64,000 nucleotides of DNA from Streptomyces sp. Alt3 (lineage in GTDB: Bacteria; Actinomycetota; Actinomycetes; Streptomycetales; Streptomycetaceae). The notes under the pieces are model-generated. The model was not told where the DNA came from. It saw only the letters and a list, made by a program, of their open reading frames with translations, and did no database searches. Position 1 is the first letter of the stretch; the number at the start of each line of letters is the position of its first letter. Location of the stretch: assembly GCF_030719215.1 (NCBI RefSeq), contig NZ_CP120983.1, positions 4,154,001 to 4,218,000 of the forward strand, written 5' to 3'. Positions 7,840 through 16,026 of this stretch are shown here, one piece after another. A program made the translations under genes and the position numbers.

Positions 7840-8973
7840 ATGTCCACAGGTCCGAGCTCCGCCTCCGGCTCAACCGCCGGTGCGCTGCGTCATGTGCTCA
7901 GTCATCTCGTCACGCCACTGCTGATGTGCGTCGGTATGGGGCTCGCCTATCTGGGTGCCTTTCACGCCCCGGCACCGCACGACCTGCGGGTGGACGTGGT
8001 CGGCTCCGGAGCGAGCGCGCAGGTGCTCGCGCAGACCTTGCAGGACAAGGGTGACGGTGCATTGAGTGTGCGTACCGTAGCGGACCGCGACATCGCGGCG
8101 AACCACCTGAGGACCCAGCAGAGTTACGGCGCCTACGTGCCGGGCAGCAAGCCCGAACTCATGGTGGCCACCGCCTCGTCCGACACCAGCGCGACGGTCG
8201 TCCAGAAGATCTTCACCGAAGTTGCCGCAGGTCAGGGCGCCCCCCTCCAGGTGACGGATGTCGAGCCCACGGCTGACGGTGATCCGACCGGACAGGGGAT
8301 CTTCTTCCTGCTGGTGGCGGTCAGTATCGGTTCCTACGCGTCGGTCGCGGTGATCGGCGGCGCGGGTGCGGTGCTGGCGCTGCGCATCAGGGCCGGACTG
8401 GCGATCGGTACCTCGCTCGTCGTGAGTGCGATCGGAGCCGCTTTCGCAGGGCCCGTGTTCGGCCTGGTCGACCACGGGCTCGGCGGTCTGTGGGCGATGG
8501 CATGGCTCTATTCGGCGGGCATCCTGCTGATCGGGGTGGGACTGCACACCTTCCTCAAGCGATGGACCACGCTCGGCGTGATGCTGCTCTTCGTCATGCT
8601 CAACTTCACGAGTTCGGGCGGCATCTTCCGGCCGGAACTCCAGCCGGGCTTCTTCGGTGCCCTGCACTCCTTCTGGAACGGTGCGGGCTTCGTCGAAGGC
8701 GTGCGCAGCCATGTGTACTTCGGCGGACATGCCCTTGGCGGACACCTGCTGGTGCTGTCCCTGTGGTTCGTGGCGGGGGTTGTCGTCGTGGCGGTGGCGG
8801 GTCTGGCCGAGTCGCGGCGCCGCGAGGCCGCGGAGAAGGTGCGTCAGGCGGCGGAGAATGCCCGTGAGGCGGCGGAGAAGGTGCATCAGGCGGCGGAGAA
8901 GGGGCGTCAGGGGGCTGCTCTGCGGACGGCTGCCGCAGCCGAGGAGGAGATGGAGGAGGCCGTCGGAGTGTGA
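7840..8973 (+). CDS. YhgE/Pip-like multi-pass membrane protein with heptad-repeat tail
   Basis: 377 aa from the ATG at 7840 (GGAGG ribosome site). One N-terminal helix (about 17-38), an extracytoplasmic domain of about 120 residues resembling the N-terminal part of YhgE/Pip and ABC-2-like permeases (L-R-V-D-V-V-G...Y-G-A-Y-V-P-G-S), then five or so hydrophobic segments (about 145-320). The C-terminus is a highly charged A/E/K coiled coil containing exact heptads R-E-A-A-E-K-V (DNA 8821-8904). There is no ATPase nearby. Function unknown; the MarR neighbour and operator suggest inducible export or envelope stress response. Confidence 0.75.
   Translation: MSTGPSSASGSTAGALRHVLSHLVTPLLMCVGMGLAYLGAFHAPAPHDLRVDVVGSGASAQVLAQTLQDKGDGALSVRTVADRDIAANHLRTQQSYGAYVPGSKPELMVATASSDTSATVVQKIFTEVAAGQGAPLQVTDVEPTADGDPTGQGIFFLLVAVSIGSYASVAVIGGAGAVLALRIRAGLAIGTSLVVSAIGAAFAGPVFGLVDHGLGGLWAMAWLYSAGILLIGVGLHTFLKRWTTLGVMLLFVMLNFTSSGGIFRPELQPGFFGALHSFWNGAGFVEGVRSHVYFGGHALGGHLLVLSLWFVAGVVVVAVAGLAESRRREAAEKVRQAAENAREAAEKVHQAAEKGRQGAALRTAAAAEEEMEEAVGV
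8821..8904 (+). repeat. Four 21-bp in-frame repeats coding coiled-coil heptads
   Basis: Four consecutive 21-base units encode REAAEKV, RQAAENA, REAAEKV and HQAAEKG in the tail of the membrane protein. Period 7 residues fits a coiled coil built by slippage. Confidence 0.85.
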
Positions 8974-9081
8974 CGGTGGCCAGGGTGGTGCCGGGCGCCG
9001 GTACTTTTCGACCGGTTGTCGTCCCGCGGTGCCGGGGAGTTCCTGCCCGCAAGCGAGGTTTTCCACAGGTGGGATCCCAAG

Positions 9082-9090
9082 TTGTCCACA
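9082..9090 (+). promoter_or_regulatory. DnaA box (TTGTCCACA)
   Basis: Exact match to the preferred Streptomyces DnaA box, preceded at 9059-9067 by a weaker TTTTCCACA in the same orientation; both lie in the 241-base gap ahead of the DUF2252 gene. No other feature is seen in that gap. Confidence 0.5.
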
Positions 9091-9214
9091 GGGGCAGGCG
9101 GTTGTCGCGTCACGGCTGTACCGTCGTCCGCAACTGATGTTGGTCGGACAGAGCTGCTGGACAAGGGCGGGGGAGGCGGCGCTCCATGGCGAGGTCGAAG
9201 CGACGGTGCACCGG

Positions 9215-10651
9215 ATGACGGCGGACGAGCGCATCCCGGTTGTCAGGGGTTTCGCGCGACGTGTGGCCGGCGGGGTGAGATCGTCCGGACTCGGGGCGGT
9301 GTCCGCGAAAGCGGTGTCTCCGAAGGCGGCGGGCAAGGCGCTGAGGCTCAAGGTGCCCCGTTCGGGTCACAGTTCCCTCGTCCTGCCGCCTGGAAGGCCG
9401 GACGCGGTACAGGCGGTCGAGGAGTCGAACCAGGGCAGGGTGCCTGGCCTGACGCCCATACGGGTGGGGCGCATGGCAGCAACGCCCTTCGCCTTTCTGC
9501 GTGGTTCGGCCGGCCTGATGGCACATGATCTGACGGGCACGCCGGTCACAGGCGTGGGTGCCCAGCTCTGCGGTGACGCGCACGCGGCCAATTTCGGTCT
9601 TTACGGCGATGCGCGCGGCAATCTGGTCATCGATCTCAACGACTTCGACGAGACCGTGTTCGGCCCGTGGGAGTGGGACCTCAAGCGGCTCGCCACCTCT
9701 CTGGTGCTCGCGGGGCGGGAGGCGGGGGCGGACGAGGACACGTGTCGGCAGGGCGCGTACGACACGGTGGGCGCGTACCGGCGCACGATGCGCCTGCTGG
9801 CCGGGCTTCCCGCACTCGACGCCTGGAACGCCATCGCCGACGAGGAACTCGTCTCCCACACCGACGCGCGGGATCTGCTGGGGACGCTGGAGCGAGTCTC
9901 CGCCAAAGCGCGCAACAACACGAGTGCCCGCTTCGCAGCGCGGTCCACAGAGGAATGCGAGGACGGTGGTCGCCGGTTCGTCGACGCGCCCCCCGTCCTG
10001 CGGCGCGTGCCCGACGCGGAGGCCGCCGCTGTCGCAAAGGGGCTCGAGGGTTACCTCGGGACCGTTTCGGAGGACAGAGTTCCGCTGCTTGCCCGCTATG
10101 CGATCCATGACGTCGCGTTCAGGGTGGTCGGCACGGGGAGCGTGGGGACCCGGTCGTACGTGGTGCTGTTGCTGGACCACCGTGGTGAGCCGTTGGTGCT
10201 GCAGGTGAAGGAGGCCCGCCCCTCCGCGCTCTCTCCTCATCTCCCGCAGGTCGGTTTCGAGGTGCCGGAGGTCGCGCACGAGGGGCGCCGGGTGGTGCTC
10301 GGGCAGAAGCGGATGCAGGTCGTCAGCGACATACTGCTCGGTTGGGCCGAGGTCGACGGGAGGCCGTACCAGGTTCGCCAGTTCAGGAATCGCAAGGGCA
10401 GCGTGGATCCGGCCGCGCTCGCGGCCGACCAGGTGGACGACTACGGGCGTATGACCGGAGCGCTGCTGGCCAGGGCCCACGCGCACAGCGCCGATCCCCG
10501 ACTGCTCGCGGGCTACTGCGGGAAGAACAACGAGCTGGACGCGGCGGTGGCTGATTTCGCCGTGACGTACGCGGACCGGACGGAAGCGGACCACGCCGAG
10601 CTCGTCCGGGCCGTGCGAGCCGGACGAATAGGGGCCGAGCTCGGCATATGA
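9215..10651 (+). CDS. DUF2252 family protein
   Basis: 478 aa from the ATG at 9215; upstream codons in the same open frame belong to the previous gene in another frame and to intergenic sequence. The family has a kinase-like look: C-G-D-A-H-A-A-N-F-G and D-L-N-D-F-D-E-T-V-F-G-P-W-E-W-D-L-K-R resemble the HGD and DxD catalytic segments of aminoglycoside phosphotransferases, and later R-Q-F-R-N-R-K-G and A-R-A-H-A-H-S are typical of DUF2252. Biochemical role is not established. Start less certain than the rest (GTG at 9206 also possible). Overlaps the start of the next open frame but the J-domain gene probably begins at 10711. Confidence 0.85.
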   Translation: MTADERIPVVRGFARRVAGGVRSSGLGAVSAKAVSPKAAGKALRLKVPRSGHSSLVLPPGRPDAVQAVEESNQGRVPGLTPIRVGRMAATPFAFLRGSAGLMAHDLTGTPVTGVGAQLCGDAHAANFGLYGDARGNLVIDLNDFDETVFGPWEWDLKRLATSLVLAGREAGADEDTCRQGAYDTVGAYRRTMRLLAGLPALDAWNAIADEELVSHTDARDLLGTLERVSAKARNNTSARFAARSTEECEDGGRRFVDAPPVLRRVPDAEAAAVAKGLEGYLGTVSEDRVPLLARYAIHDVAFRVVGTGSVGTRSYVVLLLDHRGEPLVLQVKEARPSALSPHLPQVGFEVPEVAHEGRRVVLGQKRMQVVSDILLGWAEVDGRPYQVRQFRNRKGSVDPAALAADQVDDYGRMTGALLARAHAHSADPRLLAGYCGKNNELDAAVADFAVTYADRTEADHAELVRAVRAGRIGAELGI

Positions 10652-10698
10652 GCGGCCCTGCGGCCAACCGTGTGTGTTCGTGGCGCCTGTCGTGGCCA

Positions 10699-10704
10699 TA
10701 CGCT
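10699..10704 (+). promoter_or_regulatory. -10 element (TACGCT) for leaderless J-domain gene
   Basis: CCATACGCT followed by six bases and GTGACC. The same module stands before the TrmH gene at 18227. Confidence 0.55.
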
Positions 10705-10710
10705 GGACGG

Positions 10711-11727
10711 GTGACCCACGAAGCCGCCGGGGTGCCGACCTCCCGGAACGACGAAGACCCGCAGAACCAGGACCGGCAGGACGGCCCGCAGCACGCGCAG
10801 GACGCGTCGCAGGGTGACGACCTGCGGGTGGATCCGGACGGCGCGCAGCAGGCGGCCTCCGCCTCCGGTGGTGCCGCGGGTGAGGACGCCGGTGATCCCA
10901 CCGTCGGCGAGGGCGGCGAGACGGGCGGCGCCGCGGCGGGCGAGAGCGGTGTTTCCCGGCCCGAGGAGCGGCTCGCCAAGGCGGTCCGGGTGGCCGAGCA
11001 GGCACTGATCGAGTTCGAGATCGCGGTGGAGACCTTCCGGGTCGAGGTGGAGAACTTCTCCCGGCTGCATCACCAGAAGCTCGGCCCGATGTACGCCCGC
11101 CTGGACGAGCTGGACGCGCAGATCGCGGAGGCGCGGGCGGCGAAGTCCGGCGATCCCGAGGATCTGCGCAAGGCCCAGGAGGCGCGGGCCATCGTCATGC
11201 CGATGCCTGGTGTCGACGAGCTCTTCCACGACTGGATGGACTCGGACGGGCTCTCTCCCGAGGCATCGGCCATGCTCACCGAGCAGCCCGTCCGACCGCC
11301 GAAGCGGGTCAGGCCGGGCGAGGAGGCCCGCAAGCTCTATCGCGAGCTGGCCCGTCAGGCACACCCGGATCTGGCACCGGACGAGAAGGAGCGGACACGG
11401 CGGGATGAGTTCATCGCGCGTGTGAACGCGGCCTACGGACGTGGCGACGTGGCGTTGCTGAAGGAGCTGGCCGCCGAGTGGGCGGCGGGACCGGTGGCGC
11501 CCGAGCTGCGCCTGAGTGAGAGCGAGGAGCTCTACGCGCGGCTGGAGTGGCTGAGCCGTCGTAAGGAGCTGCTCACGGTTCTTGCCCAGGAGCTGGAGGA
11601 GAGCGCTATCGGCTCGATGCTGCGGATGGCTCCGGACGACCCCGACGTGTTGCTGGACGACATCGGGGAGAAGCTCCTGGCGGAGGTCGCCCAGCGGGAG
11701 AGCGAGCTGGCGGGGCTGGTGCAGTAG
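10711..11727 (+). CDS. J-domain protein
   Basis: 338 aa from the GTG at 10711, judged leaderless. Acidic, Q/G/D-rich disordered N-terminus (about 1-85), then a helical, probably coiled-coil region (about 90-150), and a C-terminal half containing a J-domain: E-E-A-R-K-L-Y-R-E-L-A-R-Q-A-H-P-D-L with the HPD triad that stimulates Hsp70 ATPase, about residues 205-245. The J-domain is internal, unlike classical DnaJ, and there are no zinc-finger repeats. Probably a specialised DnaK co-chaperone; client unknown. Followed after 45 bases by the rhodanese gene. Confidence 0.8.
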   Translation: MTHEAAGVPTSRNDEDPQNQDRQDGPQHAQDASQGDDLRVDPDGAQQAASASGGAAGEDAGDPTVGEGGETGGAAAGESGVSRPEERLAKAVRVAEQALIEFEIAVETFRVEVENFSRLHHQKLGPMYARLDELDAQIAEARAAKSGDPEDLRKAQEARAIVMPMPGVDELFHDWMDSDGLSPEASAMLTEQPVRPPKRVRPGEEARKLYRELARQAHPDLAPDEKERTRRDEFIARVNAAYGRGDVALLKELAAEWAAGPVAPELRLSESEELYARLEWLSRRKELLTVLAQELEESAIGSMLRMAPDDPDVLLDDIGEKLLAEVAQRESELAGLVQ

Positions 11728-11772
11728 CGTTCCGGATGAATCTGGCGCGCACGTACGAGAGAAGGCACACCA

Positions 11773-12117
11773 ATGAATTTCGCTCCGCTGCCATCGGTGG
11801 ACGTCGCGGCGGTTCCGTCGGACGGCTTCGTGCTGGACGTCCGGGAGAACGACGAGTGGGCAGCAGGGCACGTCGAGGGTGCGCTGCACATTCCCATGAG
11901 TGACTTCGTGGCCCGTTTCGGGGAGCTGACCGAGGCGGCCGACGATGGCCGGCGTGTGCATGTGATGTGCCGCGTCGGAGGGCGGTCCGCCCAGGTCACC
12001 CAGTATCTGATGCAACAGGGCATCGACGCGGTGAACATCGATGGCGGCATGCTGGCCTGGGACGGCGCCGGGCGCCCGATGGTCACGGACACCGGGAACT
12101 CGGCTTTCGTCCTCTGA
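11773..12117 (+). CDS. Single-domain rhodanese-like protein
   Basis: 114 aa, one rhodanese domain. Shows L-D-V-R-E-N-D-E-W-A-A-G-H-V-E-G-A and the active-site loop M-C-R-V-G-G-R-S with the catalytic Cys near residue 65, so a sulfurtransferase capable of holding a persulfide is likely. ATG start with GAAGG ribosome site. Lies just downstream of the J-domain gene in the same direction and may share its transcript. Physiological acceptor not evident. Confidence 0.92.
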   Translation: MNFAPLPSVDVAAVPSDGFVLDVRENDEWAAGHVEGALHIPMSDFVARFGELTEAADDGRRVHVMCRVGGRSAQVTQYLMQQGIDAVNIDGGMLAWDGAGRPMVTDTGNSAFVL

Positions 12118-12270
12118 CGGCTGCCGCCCTCGGCCCCCGGTTTCTTCAGATTCTTCAGACTGCCGGCTTCTCAGGGCTCATGGCTTCTGAGGGGTGTCGG
12201 TACGAGCCTTCGCCGCTCCCCGAGGCCTGCCCTGTCGGCGCCCGACGGGAGACGCCGGCGCGGCCGGCAC

Positions 12271-12296
12271 GTGCGGGCACCGGTGGGTGCCCGCAC
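12271..12296. terminator. Hairpin between convergent rhodanese and paaE genes
   Basis: 11-bp arms (12271-12281, 12286-12296) with loop GGTG; probably terminates from both sides. Confidence 0.6.
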
Positions 12297-12299
12297 GCT

Positions 12300-12331
12300 G
12301 GGGACTGGGGCTGGGGGGCTGGGGCGGGGGG
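12300..12331 (+). other. G-quadruplex-type G-run tract
   Basis: Five runs of four to six guanines separated by one to three bases (12300-12303, 12307-12310, 12313-12318, 12321-12324, 12326-12331), placed directly after the hairpin and 20 bases beyond the paaE stop. It is on the coding strand of the rhodanese transcript. Confidence 0.6.
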
Positions 12332-12350
12332 AAGGCCTCCCCGCCGGCCC

Positions 12351-13412
12351 TCAGCGGTCGAAGTCGAGCTCGACCTCCGGCGTGACGGGGCGCGACTGGC
12401 AGGCCAGCACAAAACCGGCACCGGTCTCCTCCGGCTCCAGGGCGAAGTTGCGGTCCATCTCCACTTCGCCGGAGACCAGGAAGGCCCTGCAGGTCCCGCA
12501 CACACCTCCCTTGCAGGCGTACGGGGCGTCCGAGCGGCTTCGCAGCATCGTGTCCAGCAGCGATTCGCCGTTTTCCACCGGCCAGCTTCCCGAACGACCG
12601 TCGAGCGTCGCCGTCAGCCTGCTCTCCGACGGTGAGGTCACCCTGGACGCCGTAGCCGGATCTGCCCCCTCGTCGGCCACGTGGAAGATCTCCTGGTGGA
12701 TGCGCGCCCGGTTCGCGCCGAGTGCGCGCAGAGCGCTTTCGGCCCCCCTGACCAGGCCGAGTGGCCCGCACAGGAACCAGCCGTCCACATCGGGTACCGA
12801 CAACAGCGCGGGCAGCAGTTCGGTGAGCCGCTCGCGGTCCAGGCGGCCCGAGGGAAGGCCGGCTGCCTGTTCCTCGCGGGAGAGCGCGGTCACCAGCTGG
12901 AAGCGGTCCGGATGGCGGTCCTTGAGGTCAGCCACCTCGTCGAGGAACATCGTCGACGCAGCCGTCCGGTCGCTGCGGATCAGGCAGAAGCGTGCCAGGG
13001 GTTCGCGTGCCAGTAGCGTTGCCGCCATCGACAGCACCGGTGTGATGCCACTGCCGCCGACGATCGCGGCGTAATGGCCGGGGCGCGGATCCAGGACGAA
13101 ACGACCCGTGGGTGCCATCGCCTCCACCGGATCCCCGACAGCCAGTTCCTTGAGGGCGTACGTCGAGAACGTGCCGCCGTCGACCATACGGATGCCCACT
13201 CGCAGCACGGGGTCGTCCGGCTTTTCGGCGGCGGGTGCGCAGATCGAGTACGAGCGCCGGATCTCCTCGCCGTCGACGCGGTAGCGCACGTTCAGGTGCT
13301 GGCCCGGCGTGTGGCGAAAGGTCTCGCGCAGTTCGGGCGGCACCGACAGGGTGACGGCCACCGCGTCGTCCGTGATCCGTTCGATCGCGCTGACCCGGAG
13401 CGGATGGAACAT
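12351..13412 (-). CDS. paaE: Phenylacetyl-CoA 1,2-epoxidase, reductase subunit PaaE
   Basis: 353 aa. Order: FAD-binding reductase domain (about 1-105; R-R-S-Y-S-I-C), NAD-binding domain (about 110-235; V-G-G-S-G-I-T-P-V near the start) and a plant-type [2Fe-2S] ferredoxin domain (about 265-353) with C-K-G-G-V-C-G-T-C near residues 298-306. It passes electrons from NADPH to the PaaAC diiron oxygenase. The ATG follows the paaD TAG directly, with AAGGAG inside the paaD end. Last gene of paaABCDE. Confidence 0.96.
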   Translation of the reverse strand: MFHPLRVSAIERITDDAVAVTLSVPPELRETFRHTPGQHLNVRYRVDGEEIRRSYSICAPAAEKPDDPVLRVGIRMVDGGTFSTYALKELAVGDPVEAMAPTGRFVLDPRPGHYAAIVGGSGITPVLSMAATLLAREPLARFCLIRSDRTAASTMFLDEVADLKDRHPDRFQLVTALSREEQAAGLPSGRLDRERLTELLPALLSVPDVDGWFLCGPLGLVRGAESALRALGANRARIHQEIFHVADEGADPATASRVTSPSESRLTATLDGRSGSWPVENGESLLDTMLRSRSDAPYACKGGVCGTCRAFLVSGEVEMDRNFALEPEETGAGFVLACQSRPVTPEVELDFDR

Positions 13413-13913
13413 CTACAACTCCTTGAAGTGATCGAACGGTTCGCGGCATGTCACGCAGCGACGCAACGCTTTGCACGCCGTGGAGGAGAACCGGCTCAGC
13501 AGCTCCGTCTCCGTGGAACCGCAGTTCGGGCAGCGCACCGCGAGTGTCAGCGGAACCGGCCCGCCCGGCTCGCTGCCCGGACGTGGCGGAGCTATGCCGA
13601 ACTCGGCGAGCTTGCGGCGCCCTTCGTCGCTGATGTCGTCCGTCGACCATGCCGGTGCGAGGACCGTCACCACGGAGACCTCCGGGACGCCGTGGTCGTG
13701 CAGCACGCGCTCGATGTCGGCTGACATGGCCTCTATGGCCGGGCAGCCGGTATACGTCGGGGTGAGGCGCACGGTGACCTTGTCAGCTCCGTCCACCCGG
13801 ACCTCGCGCAGCACGCCGAGCTCGTCCAGGGTGAGGATAGGCAACTCGGGGTCGGGGACGGAGCCCGCCAGTCGGTGGAGCTCCGCCTCCAGTGGGGTCT
13901 CCGTGGTCACCAT
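13413..13913 (-). CDS. paaD: Phenylacetyl-CoA epoxidase maturation protein PaaD (DUF59/MIP18 family)
   Basis: 166 aa from the ATG at 13913 (GGGAG site); it overlaps paaC by seven bases. N-terminal DUF59 domain (V-P-D-P-E-L-P-I-L-T-L; T-P-T-Y-T-G-C-P-A-I) and C-terminal zinc-type pair C-P-N-C...C-x2-C (about 130-160). PaaD is thought to assist iron-sulfur or metal assembly for the epoxidase. Context within paaABCDE makes the assignment firm. Confidence 0.95.
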   Translation of the reverse strand: MVTTETPLEAELHRLAGSVPDPELPILTLDELGVLREVRVDGADKVTVRLTPTYTGCPAIEAMSADIERVLHDHGVPEVSVVTVLAPAWSTDDISDEGRRKLAEFGIAPPRPGSEPGGPVPLTLAVRCPNCGSTETELLSRFSSTACKALRRCVTCREPFDHFKEL

Positions 13914-14608
13914 GACGCTCCCGGGTGGCTGCGGTGCAGATGCTGCATCTCGGCGAGCATCCGCCCGAACGGCTCGGTGTGCAGGCCCTGCCGTCCGGCT
14001 CCGGCCGCCCAGGCCCCGGACTGCGGCCCCGACGGGAGGGCCAGGGTGGCCCGCTCCACCACGGAGGTGACGGCGGCCAGCCAGCCGTCGCGCAGGGCGT
14101 GCCGGTCGACGTCGACTCCCTCGACGGGCTCGAACAGCTCGCCGGTGAACCGCCACAGGGCGTCGAGCGCGCGCTGCATGCGTTCATGACTTTCCGCGGT
14201 GCCGTCGCCCAGTCGCAGAACCCACTGTTCCGCGTGGTCCCGGTGGTAGGCGACCTCCTTGACAGCCTTGGCCGCGAGGTCGGCGAACTCGCCCTCGCCC
14301 GCCGCCAGCTCCCCGTACAGCAGGTGCTGGTAGACGGAGAAGTAGAGCTGGCGGGCGATGGTGTGGGCGAAGTCGCCGTTGGGCTGCTCCACCAGCTGGA
14401 CGTTGCGGAAGGCCCGCTCCTCGCGGAGGTAGGCCAGCTGGTCCTCGTCCCCGACGAACGAGAGCAGCATCCTGGCCTGCCCCAGCAGGTCGAGCGCGAT
14501 GTTGGCCAGGGCCACCTCCTCCTCCAGCACGGGGGCGTGGCCCGCCCACTCCCCCAGCCGGTGCGAGAGCACCAGCGCGTCGTCGCCGAGGGCGAGGGCC
14601 GCGGTCAC
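13907..14608 (-). CDS. paaC: Phenylacetyl-CoA 1,2-epoxidase, structural subunit PaaC
   Basis: 233 aa, GTG start at 14608 overlapping the paaB stop (GTGA). All-helical ferritin-like protein with E-E-E-V-A-L-A-N-I-A-L-D-L-L-G-Q-A-R and K-E-V-A-Y-H-R-D-H-A motifs. In the family PaaC is the non-catalytic partner that forms the heterotetrameric core with PaaA. Confidence 0.96.
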   Translation of the reverse strand: MTAALALGDDALVLSHRLGEWAGHAPVLEEEVALANIALDLLGQARMLLSFVGDEDQLAYLREERAFRNVQLVEQPNGDFAHTIARQLYFSVYQHLLYGELAAGEGEFADLAAKAVKEVAYHRDHAEQWVLRLGDGTAESHERMQRALDALWRFTGELFEPVEGVDVDRHALRDGWLAAVTSVVERATLALPSGPQSGAWAAGAGRQGLHTEPFGRMLAEMQHLHRSHPGASW

Positions 14609-14895
14609 AGGTGCTTCACCCCGTCCGGGATCTCGTAGAACGTGGGGTGACGGTAGGGCTTGTCCCCCGCGGGTTCGAAGAACGAGTCCTTCTCGTCGGG
14701 CGAGGAGGCGGTGATCGCCGTCGAGGGAACCACCCAGAGGGAGACTCCTTCCGATCGGCGTGTGTACAGGTCCCGGGCGTTACGCAGGGCCATCTCGGCG
14801 TCCGGTGCGTGCAGGCTGCCCGCGTGCGTGTGGGACAGCCCGCGCCGGGAGCGCACGAACACTTCCCACAGCGGCCAGTCGGTCGAGCTGGTCAT
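14605..14895 (-). CDS. paaB: Phenylacetyl-CoA epoxidase subunit PaaB
   Basis: 96 aa, standard length. Contains W-P-L-W-E-V-F-V-R-S-R-R-G-L-S-H and A-L-R-N-A-R-D-L-Y-T-R-R, conserved in PaaB. It is a small subunit bridging PaaAC units. ATGA overlap with the paaA stop indicates coupled translation. Confidence 0.96.
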   Translation of the reverse strand: MTSSTDWPLWEVFVRSRRGLSHTHAGSLHAPDAEMALRNARDLYTRRSEGVSLWVVPSTAITASSPDEKDSFFEPAGDKPYRHPTFYEIPDGVKHL

Positions 14896-15911
14896 GCGGT
14901 CGCCTCCACGGGCTGGGCGGCCGCTCCGGCTGTACCGGGACGTGCCGCGTGCTTGTCTGCGTAGGCTGCCGCCGCGTCGCGGACCCAGGCGCCCTCTTCA
15001 TGGGCCGTGCGCCGCTGGTTGAGCCGTTGTTCGTTGCAGGGACCGTTGCCCTTGAGGACCTCCTGGAACTCCGTCCAGTCGACCGCTCCGTAGTCGTGCC
15101 GGCCGAGGTCCTCGTTCCAGCGGATGTCGGGGTCGGGGAGGGTGAGCCCCAGTGCCTGCGCCTGCGGGACGCAGATGTCCACGAAGCGCCGACGCAGCTC
15201 GTCGTTGGAATGCCGCTTGATCTTCCAGGCCATCGACTGTGCCGAGTGCGCCGAGGAGTCGTCGGGCGGACCGAACATCATCAGAGAGGGCCACCACCAG
15301 CGGTTCACCGCGTCCTGCGCCATCTCGTGCTGGGCGGAGGTCCCCCGGCTGAGGGCGAGCAGCAACTCGTACCCCTGGCGCTGGTGGAAGGACTCCTCCT
15401 TGCAGATCCGGATCATCGCGCGGGCGTACGGGCCGTAGGAGCAGCGGCAGAGCGGGACCTGGTTGGTGATCGCGGCACCGTCCACCAGCCATCCGATGGC
15501 ACCGACGTCCGCCCAGGTCAGCGTGGGGTAGTTGAAGATCGAGGAATAGCGCTGCCGACCGGCATGCAGCTTGTCGAGCAGCTCCTCGCGGCTGGTCCCG
15601 AGCGTCTCGGCCGCGCTGTACAGATAGAGGCCGTGCCCTGCCTCGTCCTGCACCTTCGCCATCAGGATGGCCTTGCGGCGCAGCGAGGGAGCCCGCGAGA
15701 TCCAGTTGGCTTCGGGCTGCATGCCGATGATCTCGGAGTGGGCGTGCTGAGCCATCTGGCGGACCAGGGAGGCCCGGTACGCCTCGGGCATCCAGTCCCG
15801 CGGCTCGATCCGGTCGTCGGCCGCCACCGCGGCGTCGAACGCGGCCAGATGCTCAGCATCCGCCGTGTCCGCTGTCCCCTGCGTCTTCTGGTCCGCAGTC
15901 ACTGCCGCCAT
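14892..15911 (-). CDS. paaA: Phenylacetyl-CoA 1,2-epoxidase, catalytic subunit PaaA
   Basis: 339 aa. Diiron ligands are visible in the usual spacing: E-I-I-G-M, K-V-Q-D-E-A-G-H and C-K-E-E-S-F-H. It epoxidises the aromatic ring of phenylacetyl-CoA, the first committed step of aerobic phenylacetate degradation. ATG at 15911 has AGGGAG upstream, and a perfect TetR-type palindrome lies immediately before that ribosome site. First gene of the five-gene operon. Confidence 0.97.
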   Translation of the reverse strand: MAAVTADQKTQGTADTADAEHLAAFDAAVAADDRIEPRDWMPEAYRASLVRQMAQHAHSEIIGMQPEANWISRAPSLRRKAILMAKVQDEAGHGLYLYSAAETLGTSREELLDKLHAGRQRYSSIFNYPTLTWADVGAIGWLVDGAAITNQVPLCRCSYGPYARAMIRICKEESFHQRQGYELLLALSRGTSAQHEMAQDAVNRWWWPSLMMFGPPDDSSAHSAQSMAWKIKRHSNDELRRRFVDICVPQAQALGLTLPDPDIRWNEDLGRHDYGAVDWTEFQEVLKGNGPCNEQRLNQRRTAHEEGAWVRDAAAAYADKHAARPGTAGAAAQPVEATA

Positions 15912-15923
15912 CCCGGGCTCCCT

Positions 15924-15941
15924 ACCGACCGATCGTTCGGT
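15924..15941. promoter_or_regulatory. PaaR-type operator upstream of paaA
   Basis: ACCGACCGATCGTTCGGT; the inner ACCGATCGTTCGGT (15928-15941) fits ACCG-N2-CG-N2-CGGT, matching as I recall the corynebacterial PaaR consensus. It sits 13-30 bases ahead of the paaA start, where a bound repressor would block transcription. A second copy lies at 20741. Confidence 0.75.
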
Positions 15942-15986
15942 TCCTTGGCTTCAATGGTGGGTCGGAGGCCCGTAGGGTGTCAACCC

Positions 15987-15995
15987 TGTGGATAA
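15987..15995 (-). promoter_or_regulatory. DnaA box (TTATCCACA on minus strand)
   Basis: Exact classical DnaA box in the paaA-DUF5819 divergent region, overlapping the earliest possible start of the DUF5819 gene by no more than its leader. Confidence 0.5.
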
Positions 15996-16026
15996 CTGAG
16001 TGGTGATCGACGGCGATCGGGGCGGG

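Noticed and set aside
9110..12015. Minus-strand open frames of 500-631 codons opposite DUF2252 and the J-domain gene
   Set aside because: H/R/P-rich translations without motifs; the plus-strand products are conserved proteins.
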